DNA from: Morinoia aosen
Lineage: Eukaryota > Arthropoda > Malacostraca > Amphipoda > Talitridae
Direction of reading: 5' to 3'
Length of the DNA stretch: 64,000 bases
NCBI GenBank assembly: GCA_030386875.1
Contig: CM059563.1
Span: 35,688,139-35,752,138, forward strand
Part shown: in pieces, positions 43,717 through 52,930 of the stretch
Layout: each line of letters starts with the position of its first letter
How positions within the stretch are numbered: the first letter of the stretch is position 1
Translations under genes and position numbers: made by a program
Notes under the pieces: model-generated
What the model was told of the DNA's origin: nothing
Seen by the model: only the letters and a program-made list of their open reading frames with translations
Database searches by the model: none

Positions 43717-44292
43717 GAGAATATTCAGGTACCTGAGAGGTATCTTGTATAGCATAGAGGTATCTATATCTATCTATATCTATAGAGAGGTATCTAAACT
43801 AGGTATCTTGTATAGCAAATGTTCTGATACTTGCATTGGTTATTCAGATGCTGACTGGGCTGGTGATAAAAATGACCCCAAGTCTACCTCTGGTTACTGT
43901 TTCACCCTCAGTAATTCGGTAATTACGTGGAGATCTAACAAACAAACTTGTGTAGCCCTCTCAACTGCTGAAGCTGAATACGTTGCTCTTGCCGGTGCGG
44001 CTCAAGAGGCTGTCTGGTTGAAGCACTTACTCAGTGATCTAAATGTTGTTACTAGGAACCAATGTTTGTAAACGAAGACAACCAGTCAGCCATCTGTCTT
44101 GCCAACAATCCCAAATATCATGGGAGGAGCAAGCACATCGACATTAAGTTTCACTATGTGCGGGATCTTGTAAGTAACAAAGATAGAGACGTAGTGTATT
44201 GCCCCATATTCACCAAGAACCAGCCCATAGAAAAGTTCTCCAGACTAAGAACGAAGTTAGGAATGGTCTCATCTGACACACATTCAATGTGA
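43717..44292 (+). pseudogene. Copia-type RNase H, 3' end of pol
   Basis: The frame starts KRIFRYLRG, is disturbed by a small tatctatatc microduplication, then gives the Ty1/Copia RNase H: CIGYSDADWAGD (catalytic Asp), STSGYCFTLSNSVITWRSNK, VALSTAEAEYVAL, AVWLKHLL. A one-base frameshift near 44065 moves it to EDNQSAICLANNP and HGRSKHIDIKFHYVRD. It ends at 44292. Integrase and RT of this element are absent from the left side, where fold-back element F begins. Confidence 0.85.
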
Positions 44293-44302
44293 GAAAGAGT
44301 GT

Positions 44303-44550
44303 TGAAACCTTTATTGTAGCACCTTGAATGTATATGTGTATAATACTGATGTTACAGTGCTCTTGCGTTAGAATGTGTTTAAACAGTACTCTGCGTTGAG
44401 AACTGAGCTCATGGTTCTCATAGAACTGAGCTCATGGTTCTCATGCTTGGCTGGAGCCTACTCCACCGCTAACCTTCGTGTTGTAAAATAACTGTGTCCT
44501 GCTGTGTGTTACTGACAATATATAAATCCCAAGTGTCTCACTTTACTTAC
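44303..44550 (+). repeat. Copia 3' LTR, left portion
   Basis: After a purine-rich gagaaagag the sequence reads TGTTGAAACC, a plausible LTR start. The LTR is cut at 44550 by Gypsy-2, whose CTTAC target duplication is present on both sides. The remaining portion appears to be 50735-50754, ending AACAACA. Confidence 0.5.
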
Positions 44551-45030
44551 TGTTAGGCCCACCGCCAGTATGCCAGACGAAATTCTAGCCTTACGCTACC
44601 GGCTCTGGAAATAATGTTCGCCGAAAATTAATACGAGTATCCTAGATACTCGCCAAACCCCCTAAACCAAGCTGATCTGAAAATTGGCAGAGCGACGAAA
44701 TCATCTGTCTGCTCCCCGAGAATTTGAAAACGACGCAGCGAACTGGCCGCTCTCTGAAAATTTGGAACTTTATTATTTGGTCTTAAACGATCTGCAGCAA
44801 CCTGTTCTATTGATAAAAATTGAAAAATATTCAAATCGTATCAACCTCCGAAATCAAGAAAAAACAAAACGACTAAAATAACCAACGTTTGACTTCCCAA
44901 CGAGGATAAGTCCGAAATAAAAAAGAATCTGACAAGTAGTTCCCGAACAAGGGACTACAATCTATAACATATTATCTAACAAGTGGCGCCCGGAACAGGG
45001 ACTGCCTAAATATAACCTATTAACTAACAA
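44551..45030 (+). repeat. Gypsy-2 5' LTR (480 bp)
   Basis: It matches 50205-50729 closely, apart from a tandem module of about 46 bp present once less here. Its 3' part contains two primer-site-like modules (tagttcccgaacaagggac near 44937 and tggcgcccggaacagggac near 44984). Confidence 0.9.
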
Positions 45031-45032
45031 GT

Positions 45033-45050
45033 GGCGCCCGAACTAAGCGA
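45033..45050 (+). promoter_or_regulatory. Gypsy-2 primer-binding site (tRNA-Lys type, partly altered)
   Basis: It starts two bases after the 5' LTR with tggcgcccgaac, then diverges (taagcg). The intact form tggcgcccgaacagggac is preserved inside the 3' LTR at 50681-50698. It equals the 18-base sequence complementary to tRNA-Lys(UUU), the same primer site used by lentiviruses. Confidence 0.75.
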
Positions 45051-45138
45051 CCAGATCCCTGGAAAAAGGTGCATCTCTACTCAGCGACCCAAACTCGGGA
45101 AAACTGCAACTAATCTTCAAGCCGGTAAAATAAAACCC

Positions 45139-45417
45139 GCATCTCCTGCCTCCTCAGAAATTCGCTGTTGGAGAAGTGCTAAAGGAACTACGCCTTATAC
45201 TCAAAATCGAACGCATCTCCTGCCTCCTCAGAAATTCGCTGTTGGAACAGTGCTAAAGGAACTACGCCTTATACTCAAAATCGAACGCATCTCATGCCTC
45301 CTCAGAAATTCGCTGATGGAGCAGTGCTAAAGGAACTACGCCTTATACTCAAAAATCGAACGCATCTCCTGCCTCCACAGAAATTCGCTGTTGGAGCAGT
45401 GCTGAAGAACTACGGGT
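45139..45417 (+). repeat. 73-75 bp tandem repeat, nearly four copies, in the Gypsy-2 leader
   Basis: Units start at 45139, 45212, 45286 and 45361 (each cgcatctc-tgcctcc-cagaaattcgctg ... ggaactacgcc). They are located between primer site and gag, where packaging signals usually are. Confidence 0.85.
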
Positions 45418-45445
45418 AATAATCAACATTAAATAACTTGCTAAG

Positions 45446-47350
45446 ATGAATTGCGTACAAAAAGCGCAACAATATGCTGAAGCGCTGGGAATAACACCAG
45501 AACAGCCGGAATACCGAGAGATATTCCTCGGTCGATTGGAAAGGCTGGAGCAAGAGGAACGAGAGGAAAGAGAACGAGAACGAGAGGAAAGAGAACGAGA
45601 AAGAGAACGAGAAAGATAACAAACACGAGAACGCGAGCGCGAGCATGAGATTCGCATTCAACAGCTCAACCAGCCCAGAGCTCCAGAGGCGAGAAGAATT
45701 AAGATTCCTGAAATCACACCATTCGAACCAGAGAAAGAAGGTATACAGGAATTTCTACAACGATTTGGGAACCACTGTACAGCCCAAGAACTCACCGAAT
45801 ACAAGATTGTCATTGCCCTCGAAACCTTAGTAACGGCCAAAGAACGAAGGCTCATACAAACGATACCCGCCGTCGATCGATACCGCTTTAATGAAATCCG
45901 AACCCTACTATTAGAATCGCATAAGGTCACTACGGCTACCTTGCGCGATAATTACTTGAAAGTAAAACCAGAGGAGGGCGATAATATGAGTCGTTATGTC
46001 CGCAGGGTCGAACAAGCCTTTGATACCTGGATTACGGGAAGCCAAGTCGAGCCAGGTTACGAACAACTAAGAGATTTTGTCCTGGTAGACCGAATATTTT
46101 CCGACCTACCACCCTTCGTGGCAACCCAGCTTAAAGACAGCGGCAGTAGTACTCTGGCTACACTGAGCGAACAGGGGGATAGCTTCTTACAAGCTCGACC
46201 ACACACATCACTGCAACAGCTATGCAGCAACCGTACCAACAATGGCTGGACAAGAGATAACGAGCTACCTATGAACAAATCTATCGCAACAAGTCGAACC
46301 ACGCGAACCTTTGGCCCCCCTAACCGTACGCACCTCAACGCAGCTCCGGCAACCGCACGTAACGAACCAGCTCGCGTCGCGGCACCTTTTCAAAAAGCTA
46401 ACCATGACCGCACCAATTCAACTGGTCCACAAGAGGCACAACGAACTTTCTATTGTTCACACCATGGGGAAAACGCCACTCATTCCAGCGCTAATTGTGC
46501 CGTGCTTAATTCCCAATACCATAGGTATCATCCAAACTGGCGTCACCCAGGAAACAACGGCCAGAGAGAGGTAGAGGCCTCCAACGCAAGAGTACACGCG
46601 AATACGGTCAGCTTCGATGAGGAACCAACCGAATCCTCCAACTTGCCGCCAGTAGACTGCAATCACGTAGGTTTAGAAAAGGAACTCGCACTAGGGAAAT
46701 TAAAGACCTGTAAAGGCCGGATCAACGAACAACCCGTCACAGTATTATTAGACGGAGGTGCTAGTGCCGTATTTATAAAGAAGAGCCTCGTGCCCCCAGA
46801 CACACTTACCGGAACAAAAATCACCGTAAAACTGGCCAATAGTCAAACATTTCAAGCCCCGTTGACGAAAGTGCGGCTCGAATGTCCCTATTACCGAGGC
46901 GACGTCACCGTCGTAGTCATGGAGAATCCTTCGCACGACGTTATTTTAGGACGAATACCAGGCACCCTTTCTTTTGGGGAACCAAACCTCGATCACACCC
47001 TACCTTCTCCGGACGCAGCCACATACCATGTGACAACTCGAGCGACCGCCAGAAAGGAGGCCGAAGTTGAACGCGCAATCCAGGAACGACTCAAACCTGA
47101 CAAGAAAGAGCTGGAAAACTTACAGCGGAACTGTACCACTTTGCGAGGACTGTTCAAAAAGGCAGAAAACAAGACAGAGGATGTTAGAAAAGACGGCAGC
47201 GTCATTACGTATGAACTAAGAGATGAGGTTCTATATCGCAAAACGTTACAGAATGGTCTAACCACTTTTCAGCTAGTGGCGCCAGCGAGTCTACGCAAAC
47301 AAGTACTAGAGATGGGTCACGATAACCCCCTGGTGGGTCACTATTCCTAA
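45446..47350 (+). pseudogene. Gypsy-2 gag, protease and start of integrase, one frame
   Basis: From ATG 45446 the protein begins MNCVQKAQQYAEALG and soon enters a run of alternating Glu/Arg residues (predicted single charged helix), broken by TAA at 45617-45619. The same frame continues through a capsid-like region (FLQRFGNHC ... YVRRVEQAFDTW) and an unusual zinc finger YCSHHGENATHSSANC (C-x2-H ... H-x4-C). The protease follows (VTVLLDGGASAVFIKK, with D-G-G for D-S/T-G, and VILGRIPG). The integrase zinc region then begins (GHDNPLVGHYS) and a TAA stops it at 47348-47350. Gag and Pol therefore shared one frame, with no frameshift signal needed. Confidence 0.8.
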
Positions 47351-48142
47351 AGGAAAACCCAGACACGAATCGAACGAGATTTCTACTGGCCCCAGCTAAA
47401 CCAAGAAGTAAACCGGTACTGCCATTCTTGCCATTAATGCCAAAAACATGCGCCAGCACGGCCGCCCAAAGCACCTATTGCTACTCCATCTCTAACCGGA
47501 ACTCCCTTTGCCGCGCTAAGCGTGGATATCGTAGGCCCGATTCAACCGTCCTCTGCTAGAGGAAATCGATACATTCTAACTGTGGTCGATCAAGCCACCC
47601 GCTATGCGGATGCAAAATCCCTACGGCATATAGACGCGGTAACAGTCGCAGAAGCACTGAACGAAATCTGCACTCGCACCGGCTACCCGCAGACCCTAAC
47701 CACCGATAACGGGACACAATTTACGGCCGCCTACTTTGAAGAGTTCTTAAAACAGATGGGCATCCAGCACCACCGCACTCCTCTCTATCATGCCCAATCA
47801 AATGGGATCGTAGAACGATTCAATGGAACCATGAAGAATATGCTTCGGAAACTGACTGCCGAGCAACCCCGGGATTGGGACTTGTATCTCCCCTCATTAT
47901 TATTCGCGTATCACGACGCTCCGCAAGCCTCTACCGGGTACTCACCATTCGAGTTAATCTATGGCCACCGAGTACGAGGACCCCTGACCATCCTGAAAGA
48001 ATGCTGGACAGCTAATCCTGCAGTAGACACCGACCAGGCCCCGGCCCAGTATCTACTCGATCTCCAGTATCGCTTAAAAGAAACGTGTGCGATTGCTCAA
48101 ACTAATCTAAAAAAAGTCAAGATAGAGCGGGCAAATATTTAA
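47351..48142 (+). pseudogene. Gypsy-2 integrase, zinc region end and DDE core
   Basis: In the same frame as gag: the rest of the HHCC region (FYWPQLNQEVNRYCHSC, TAA at 47435-47437), then the catalytic core SVDIVGPIQP (first Asp), TLTTDNGTQFTAAYF (second Asp) and HAQSNGIVERFNG (Glu). A PFELIYGHRVRGPL block follows. The frame is lost near 48135 by a one-base change. This is a Gypsy/retrovirus-type integrase, but it lies upstream of RT. Confidence 0.85.
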
Positions 48143-48143
48143 A

Positions 48144-48645
48144 CAGAAAAACCAAGCTTCGAGTGTTGAATCCAGGAGACCAAGCACTAGTATTTGTTCC
48201 GGACCAAAGAAATAAACTAACATTGACATGGAAAGGCCCATATAAAATCGCCACACGGTTAGGAACCTATACTTATTTACAAGAAATAGATGGAAAAAGT
48301 AAACTATACCACATCAATTTACTCCGAAAATATCAGGAACCAGAGGCTCCAACCAGCAATGCTAATCCCAAATACTTGGAAATCGAAGAACTTGAAGGAG
48401 ACGCCGTTAGAGAAGCGTTCACTGCCGCCTGCCTCGCTGTCGAACCTACCAATGCAGAAAAGGAGCTCGACACTAAGGAACCGGAAATCCCCCTCGTGTT
48501 GGGAGAAACTGTTACCGACTGCTCCCTCGACAACCGTCGAGACGAAAGGAAACTAACCCAACTGAAGGAGTTGCTTCATAAATTCGGTCGCCTATTCACC
48601 GACCACCAGGAGAAACCAGGACCATCGTTCACGAAATCAAACTAA
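48144..48645 (+). pseudogene. Gypsy-2 integrase C-terminal domain and linker to RT
   Basis: In the shifted frame the protein continues YLNRKTKLRVLNPGDQAL and LTLTWKGPYKIATRLG, the GPY/F-type C-terminal domain, then HINLLRKYQEP. An acidic linker of roughly 100 residues leads to the RT. A second frame change near 48630 joins it to the RT frame. This linker physically connects integrase to RT, which confirms the unusual order. Confidence 0.8.
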
Positions 48646-49943
48646 AAGACCCCAGCAACTTCCGCCTCCAACATGCCTACCCCTTGCCACTATCATTAGA
48701 ACCGCAATTACAGAAAAATCTCACGCAATGGCTACAGCTGGGGATAATCGCGCCGTCCAATTCACCACACTACTCTCCCTTGTTAGCAGTTCGAAAAAAG
48801 GACGGAAGTCATCGATTCTGTTTGGATTGTCGTCACCTTAATAATCAAACGCGCTTCGATGCCGAGCCTATTGCCGACATCACATCCATCTTTACTCGAT
48901 TGGCCGGAAAAACTATCTTCAGTAAAATAGACTTAACCAACGGCCACTGGCAAGTTCCCCTGCACCTAGCATCCTGTCCCTATACGGCATTCAAAACGAG
49001 GTCCGGGCTATATGAATTCAAGGTAATGCCGTTCGGACTAGCCAATGCACCTGCTACCTTTTCCCGTCTCATTCGTCGAGTAACTACTGGTCTACAGGAC
49101 ATCGAAGTTTACATGGACGACATTTTGATCGCCTCCACCACGTGGGAAGAGCATCTAGACTCCCTGGGAAAATTATTAGAAGCATTGTCACAAAACGGCC
49201 TAACGGCGAACCCCTCGAAATGCGCTTTCGGTTATAGTACTCTCCAATACCCCGGCCATCAATTAAGTAGCGAGCAGCTCCGACCAATGACCGAACGGAT
49301 AGAAGCGCTACGCACATCCTCACTACCTAAGAATAAGAAAGAACTAAAGAGTTTTCTAGGCAGTGTTGGATACTACCAGCAGTTTATTCCTCATTACACT
49401 GATAAGGCCGCACCTCTGCAAGACTTCCTCCGCAAAAATTCTCCAGAAGAAATTCCCTGGACCGACGTAACCCAAGACGTATTCGAGGAGGCACTTAAAT
49501 TGGCCTTAATGACCAATCCCGTGTTGCAGTTACCAGACCCCAACATCCCATTTATCCTACGCACGGACGCATCGGAAACCGGTCTAGGCGCCGTTCTTCT
49601 CCAGCCCAGCAAAACCGACTTCAGGCGCTATGCCCCAATTGCCTATGCATCCCGCCGCCTCAGAGGAGCGGAGAAGAATTATTCTACTATTGAAAAAGAG
49701 GCCTTAACTATCTACTTGGCGTTCCAAAAATTTGAAACCTATCTAAATGGCCGAGAATTTATTTTACAAACTGATCAACGGCCTCTACTCTATCTGCAAC
49801 AGGCCGATAAATTGAACCCTCACCTGAAGCGATGGGCTCTCTATCTGAGCCTGTTTCAATTTCAAGCCGAGCATATCGCAGGAACGGAGAATCATATTAC
49901 CGATTTCCTATCTCGCTCCACGACCGTCGAACGAACCGAGTAA
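48646..49943 (+). pseudogene. Gypsy-2 reverse transcriptase and RNase H
   Basis: About 430 uninterrupted codons: LLAVRKKDGSHRFCLDCRHL, IFSKIDLTNGHWQVPL (first catalytic Asp), VMPFGLANAPATFSRL, VYMDDILIAS (YMDD box), NKKELKSFLGSVGYYQQFIP, then RNase H FILRTDASETGLGAVLLQ, YSTIEKEALTIYLAFQKF, LQTDQRPLLYL and AEHIAGTENHITDFLSR. It ends at 49943 with no integrase behind it. The catalytic residues are all present, so this is the best preserved enzyme segment of the element, but it depends on an upstream polyprotein that is broken. Confidence 0.9.
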
Positions 49944-50163
49944 AACCACAAGATCCGAGAATACACCAGAGATTTCGGGATGAAGCTTATATATATGATT
50001 CCTTGTATAAGATAAGATGTTAAATGTGCTCTAAAATAGAGCATGTATCACTTAAGATTCTAGAATTAAGCATCATATAACTCCTATGTATCAAACGGTC
50101 TCGAAACTCTCAGAGACCTACGGACTTCGATTTCTAGTTATTAATCCAACTGGCGTGGGTTGT

Positions 50164-50190
50164 TAAGACTTTGCTTTACAAGTAAAGTCT
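50164..50190 (+). other. Inverted repeat before the Gypsy-2 3' LTR
   Basis: AAGACTTT and AAAGTCTT flank a loop of about 11 bases, 15 bases upstream of the 3' LTR. It may be a stem-loop near the 3' end of the RNA. No clear polypurine tract is visible here. Confidence 0.4.
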
Positions 50191-50204
50191 TGTCATTATG
50201 GGCG

Positions 50205-50729
50205 TGTTAGGCTCACCGCCAGTATGCCAGAGGAAATTTTAGCCTTACGCTACCGGCTCTGGAAATAATGTTCGCCGAAAATTAATACGAGTATCCTAGA
50301 TACTCGCCAAACCCCCTTAAATCCGGCTGATCTGAAATTTGGCAGAGCGACGAAATCATCTGTCTGCTCCCCGAGAATTCGAAAACGAGGCAGCGAACTG
50401 GCCGCTCTCTGAAAATTTGGAACTTTATTATTTGGTCTTAAACGATCTGCAGCACCCTGTTCTATTAATAAAAATTGAAAAATAACCAAATCGTATCAAC
50501 CTCCGAAATCAAGAAAAAACAAAACGACTAAAATAACCAACGTTTGACTTCCCAACGAGGATAAGTCCAAAATAAAAAAATCTGACAAGTAGTTCCCGAA
50601 CAAGGGACTACAATCTATAACATATTATCTAACAAGTGGCGCCCGGAACAGGGACTGCCCATATACACCCTATTAACTAACAAGTGGCGCCCGAACAGGG
50701 ACTGCCCAAATATAACCTATTAACTAACA
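50205..50729 (+). repeat. Gypsy-2 3' LTR (525 bp) with repeated primer-site modules
   Basis: Its last about 150 bp consist of three related modules, each starting acaagt and containing tagttcccgaacaagggac, tggcgcccggaacagggac and tggcgcccgaacagggac in turn, spaced about 46-48 bp. The 5' LTR has only the first two modules. Confidence 0.85.
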
Positions 50730-50734
50730 CTTAC

Positions 50735-50755
50735 CCTAACCTAAATTAATAAACA
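50735..50755 (+). repeat. Copia 3' LTR, right remnant
   Basis: A short stretch ending aataaacaaca, which would pair with the TGTTG start at 44303, sits between the CTTAC duplication and Gypsy-3 integrase coding sequence. The boundary is inferred. Confidence 0.4.
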
Positions 50756-51131
50756 ACACCAAAACTTCGTCTCCCTCTTTAAAGAAACGATCCCTGCTTT
50801 TCTTATCAAAATAGGCTTTGTACCGCTTAGCACTGCACCTTACGTTACTTGCCGCAATTTTAGCAGTCTCTTCTAGTTTATTTCTTAAATCTATGACATG
50901 TTGATAGTTAGTTCGGTGTTCCGGTTCAGCTGCCCTGTTTTCCCACAACTCTGCCAAAATTGAAAAAGGGCCCATGACACGACGTCCATACAATAATTCG
51001 AACGGGGAGAATTTTGACGAATCGTTAAACATCTCTCTAACAGCAAACAAAGCAGCGGGAATGTAACGATGCCACTCTCTAAGTTGAGTGCTACATATTT
51101 TTTTAAGAACAGATTTGATCACTCCATTCAT
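50756..51131 (-). pseudogene. Gypsy-3 integrase, C-terminal part
   Basis: It reads NGVIKSVLKKICSTQLREWH, then SPFELLYGRRVMGPFSIL and KYKAYFDKKSRDRFFKEGDEVLVL-type sequence (quoted in part). This is the region after the catalytic Glu and the start of the GPY/F domain, which is cut by the Copia LTR end. The stretch with the catalytic Glu (51132-51206) is disrupted by stops. Confidence 0.75.
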
Positions 51132-51206
51132 TCTCTCACATTTACCATTGCAACATGGGTGCCAAAGGGTAGTAAAAATAGGTTTAATACCTTATAAATT
51201 TTGAAT

Positions 51207-52127
51207 TTATCCCATTAGATCCGACGTGAATTGAGTTCCTCTGTCACTAAGGATTTCTTTAGTAACACCTACTCGTGAAAACACGGTAACTAATGCATCC
51301 GAGACAGTAATTGTATCTATCTTCTTCAAAGGAACAGCCTCAGGGTAACCCGTAGCAACGTCTACAATTGTCAAGATATACCTATGACCCTCCGACGACG
51401 TTGCGAGCTCACCAATTAGGTCAATCGCAACACGTGAAAAAGGTTCTGAAATTACTGGCATCTTTTGCAGTGGCACTGGCTTCACTCTACCTTTCGCACA
51501 AACTTTCTGACAGACTTCACATGACCTACAATAGTTCGTAATATCGGTAGTAGCACCTGGCCAAAAAAAATGCTCGAACACCTTCATTTCCGTTTTCCTA
51601 TGTGAAAAATGACCCGTAAAGGGAGAATCGTGAGCTAACTTAAGTACTGTAGCTCTACATTCTAAGGGCACAACCAACAGTCTAGAATTTTCTTCACTTT
51701 GTCTATTACTGGATATGCACTTACGATAAATCAGTCCGTTCTCTGTAACATACTGAAAAGTTGTTCCGTTACGGGTAGTATCTATCACCTTAGCAGCTAA
51801 TTTGTTCCTAATCTTAGACAACGTAGGGCAACTCGGTTGCAATTCACCAAATTTAGAAAGGGATACTTCAAGAGAATCTAGTTTAGCGTGCACTAAAGGA
51901 TGAACAACTCTCAGTTTTGGCGAACGAGTTTGAACTGCATTAATTTCGTCTGCTTGTAGCTGTTCTGGAGCTCCAGGGAGCTTAGCACCCTCTACATTAC
52001 CCATAAGCACTGAACACGTTTTCAATGGCGCTCTAGCAGCCTCAGTCCACCCTTCATAAGACGGGCACTTAATTAACACGTTCCCTGCGTATTGGGCCAT
52101 ATGTGTACCAACAGGTAAATTGCTCAT
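51207..52127 (-). pseudogene. Gypsy-3 protease end, linker and integrase N-terminal half
   Basis: The frame starts with the C-terminal protease segment (CSVLMGNVEGAKLPG), continues through a linker (AVQTRS ... CPTLSKIRNKL) of about 90 residues, and then the integrase: LAHDSPFTGHFSHRKTEMKV with a CRSCEVC pair (HHCC), RVAIDLIGEL (first catalytic Asp) and ILSDRGTQFTSDLMG (second). The 90-residue gap from protease to integrase leaves no room for RT/RNase H, which is direct evidence for integrase-first order. Confidence 0.8.
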
Positions 52128-52130
52128 TTA

Positions 52131-52356
52131 TGTGCCGGTATAAATGAATGTTAATTGCAGCTGTTTTGATTCATTTTTAAAAAGTAGTTGTCCTCATACC
52201 AGGTGAAACATCTTGTGCGATTGTGTTTTTTCTATTTTTTAGGAGGTATAAAAGTGTATTCGGGCAGTAAAGTCAATTTTTCATATCTACTATTTACAAC
52301 CAAACCAATCCAACCGTTAACAACCGCGGATACGCAGTGAACGTGTTAATGTAACA
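52131..52356 (+). mobile_element. Solo LTR (226 bp) inside the Gypsy-3 protease gene
   Basis: It begins TGTGCCGGTA and ends GTTAATGTAACA, with ATTTA on both sides (52126-52130 and 52357-52361), a 5 bp duplication. A TATAAAAG box at 52248-52255 gives the plus orientation. Size, TG...CA ends and duplication fit a solo LTR of an unrelated family. No internal region is present in the window. Confidence 0.6.
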
Positions 52357-52584
52357 ATTTACCACCGGAAATTTATCTGTTCTTCCTAAATAATCAGTTA
52401 TTACACAATAACGGAGCGGTACGGAATCAGGGATCAAGTCCTGGGCAATCACGACACAACTACACCCAGTATCCCTAAGTATCTTAGAGACTGGCAAGCC
52501 GTTAACAGTACCTTGCTCATACTTCCCACATTCACTAACAGCAAAACCAACATTATTGCTACAGTGCTTCAAAGAAAGAAGATT
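52357..52584 (-). pseudogene. Gypsy-3 protease, N-terminal part
   Basis: It reads GTVNGLPVSKILRDTGCSCVVI, where D-T-G is the catalytic triad, followed by ITDYLGRTDKFPVVN. It is in frame with the zinc knuckle upstream except for one stop (52587-52585). It is interrupted downstream by the solo LTR. Confidence 0.7.
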
Positions 52585-52930
52585 TTACGGGCAATTATTT
52601 TTCCCATGGCCTAACATACCACAAGCAAAACATTTTATTTTACTCTGATCGAACCATCCCTTCCTCTCCTTAGAAATTACCTTTACCCGATCAAGGTTGT
52701 CTGAAAAATGTTCGTTCTTCCTTACGTAAGGGTAAGAATTTCTTGCAGTTGCAAAACTATCTGCCAACTTAGTCATCTCCTCTTATGTCCTACAGTCGCG
52801 TTCCTTAACAAAAACTCTTAAATCTGGAGAAATACTAGAAAGAAACTGATCTATCAGAGTAAATTCTCTCAGCTCTTCAAAAGTCTTACCAGCACTAGTA
52901 CTGTCAAATCAATAGCCAAACAACCTGCCG
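52585..52930 (-). pseudogene. Gypsy-3 gag, C-terminal part with zinc knuckle
   Basis: It begins near a GKTFEELREF segment (end of the SCAN-like capsid), has a stop near 52780, then reads MTKLADSFATARNSY and the knuckle CFACGMLGHGKNNC (C-x2-C-x4-H-x4-C). The capsid portion upstream is separated by the 52931-54544 insert. Confidence 0.7.

Larger units (their letters stand above)
44551..50729 (+). mobile_element. Gypsy-2: Gmr1-like LTR retrotransposon (integrase before RT)
   Basis: A 6.2 kb element with LTRs at 44551-45030 (480 bp) and 50205-50729 (525 bp), each beginning TGTTAG and ending CTAACA, and a 5 bp duplication CTTAC (44546-44550 and 50730-50734). In order: LTR, tRNA-Lys primer site, leader tandem repeats, gag, protease, integrase, RT, RNase H, short 3' UTR, LTR. 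Enzyme motifs are of Ty3/Gypsy type but the order protease-integrase-RT-RNase H is that of Ty1/Copia. Among Gypsy elements this is the hallmark of the Gmr1-like group. Three in-frame stops and two frame changes make this copy inactive. Confidence 0.85.

Noticed and set aside
45349-45661. Serine/arginine-rich or leucine/phenylalanine-rich minus-strand frames
   Set aside because: Shadows of the Glu/Arg-coding purine repeat of Gypsy-2 gag.
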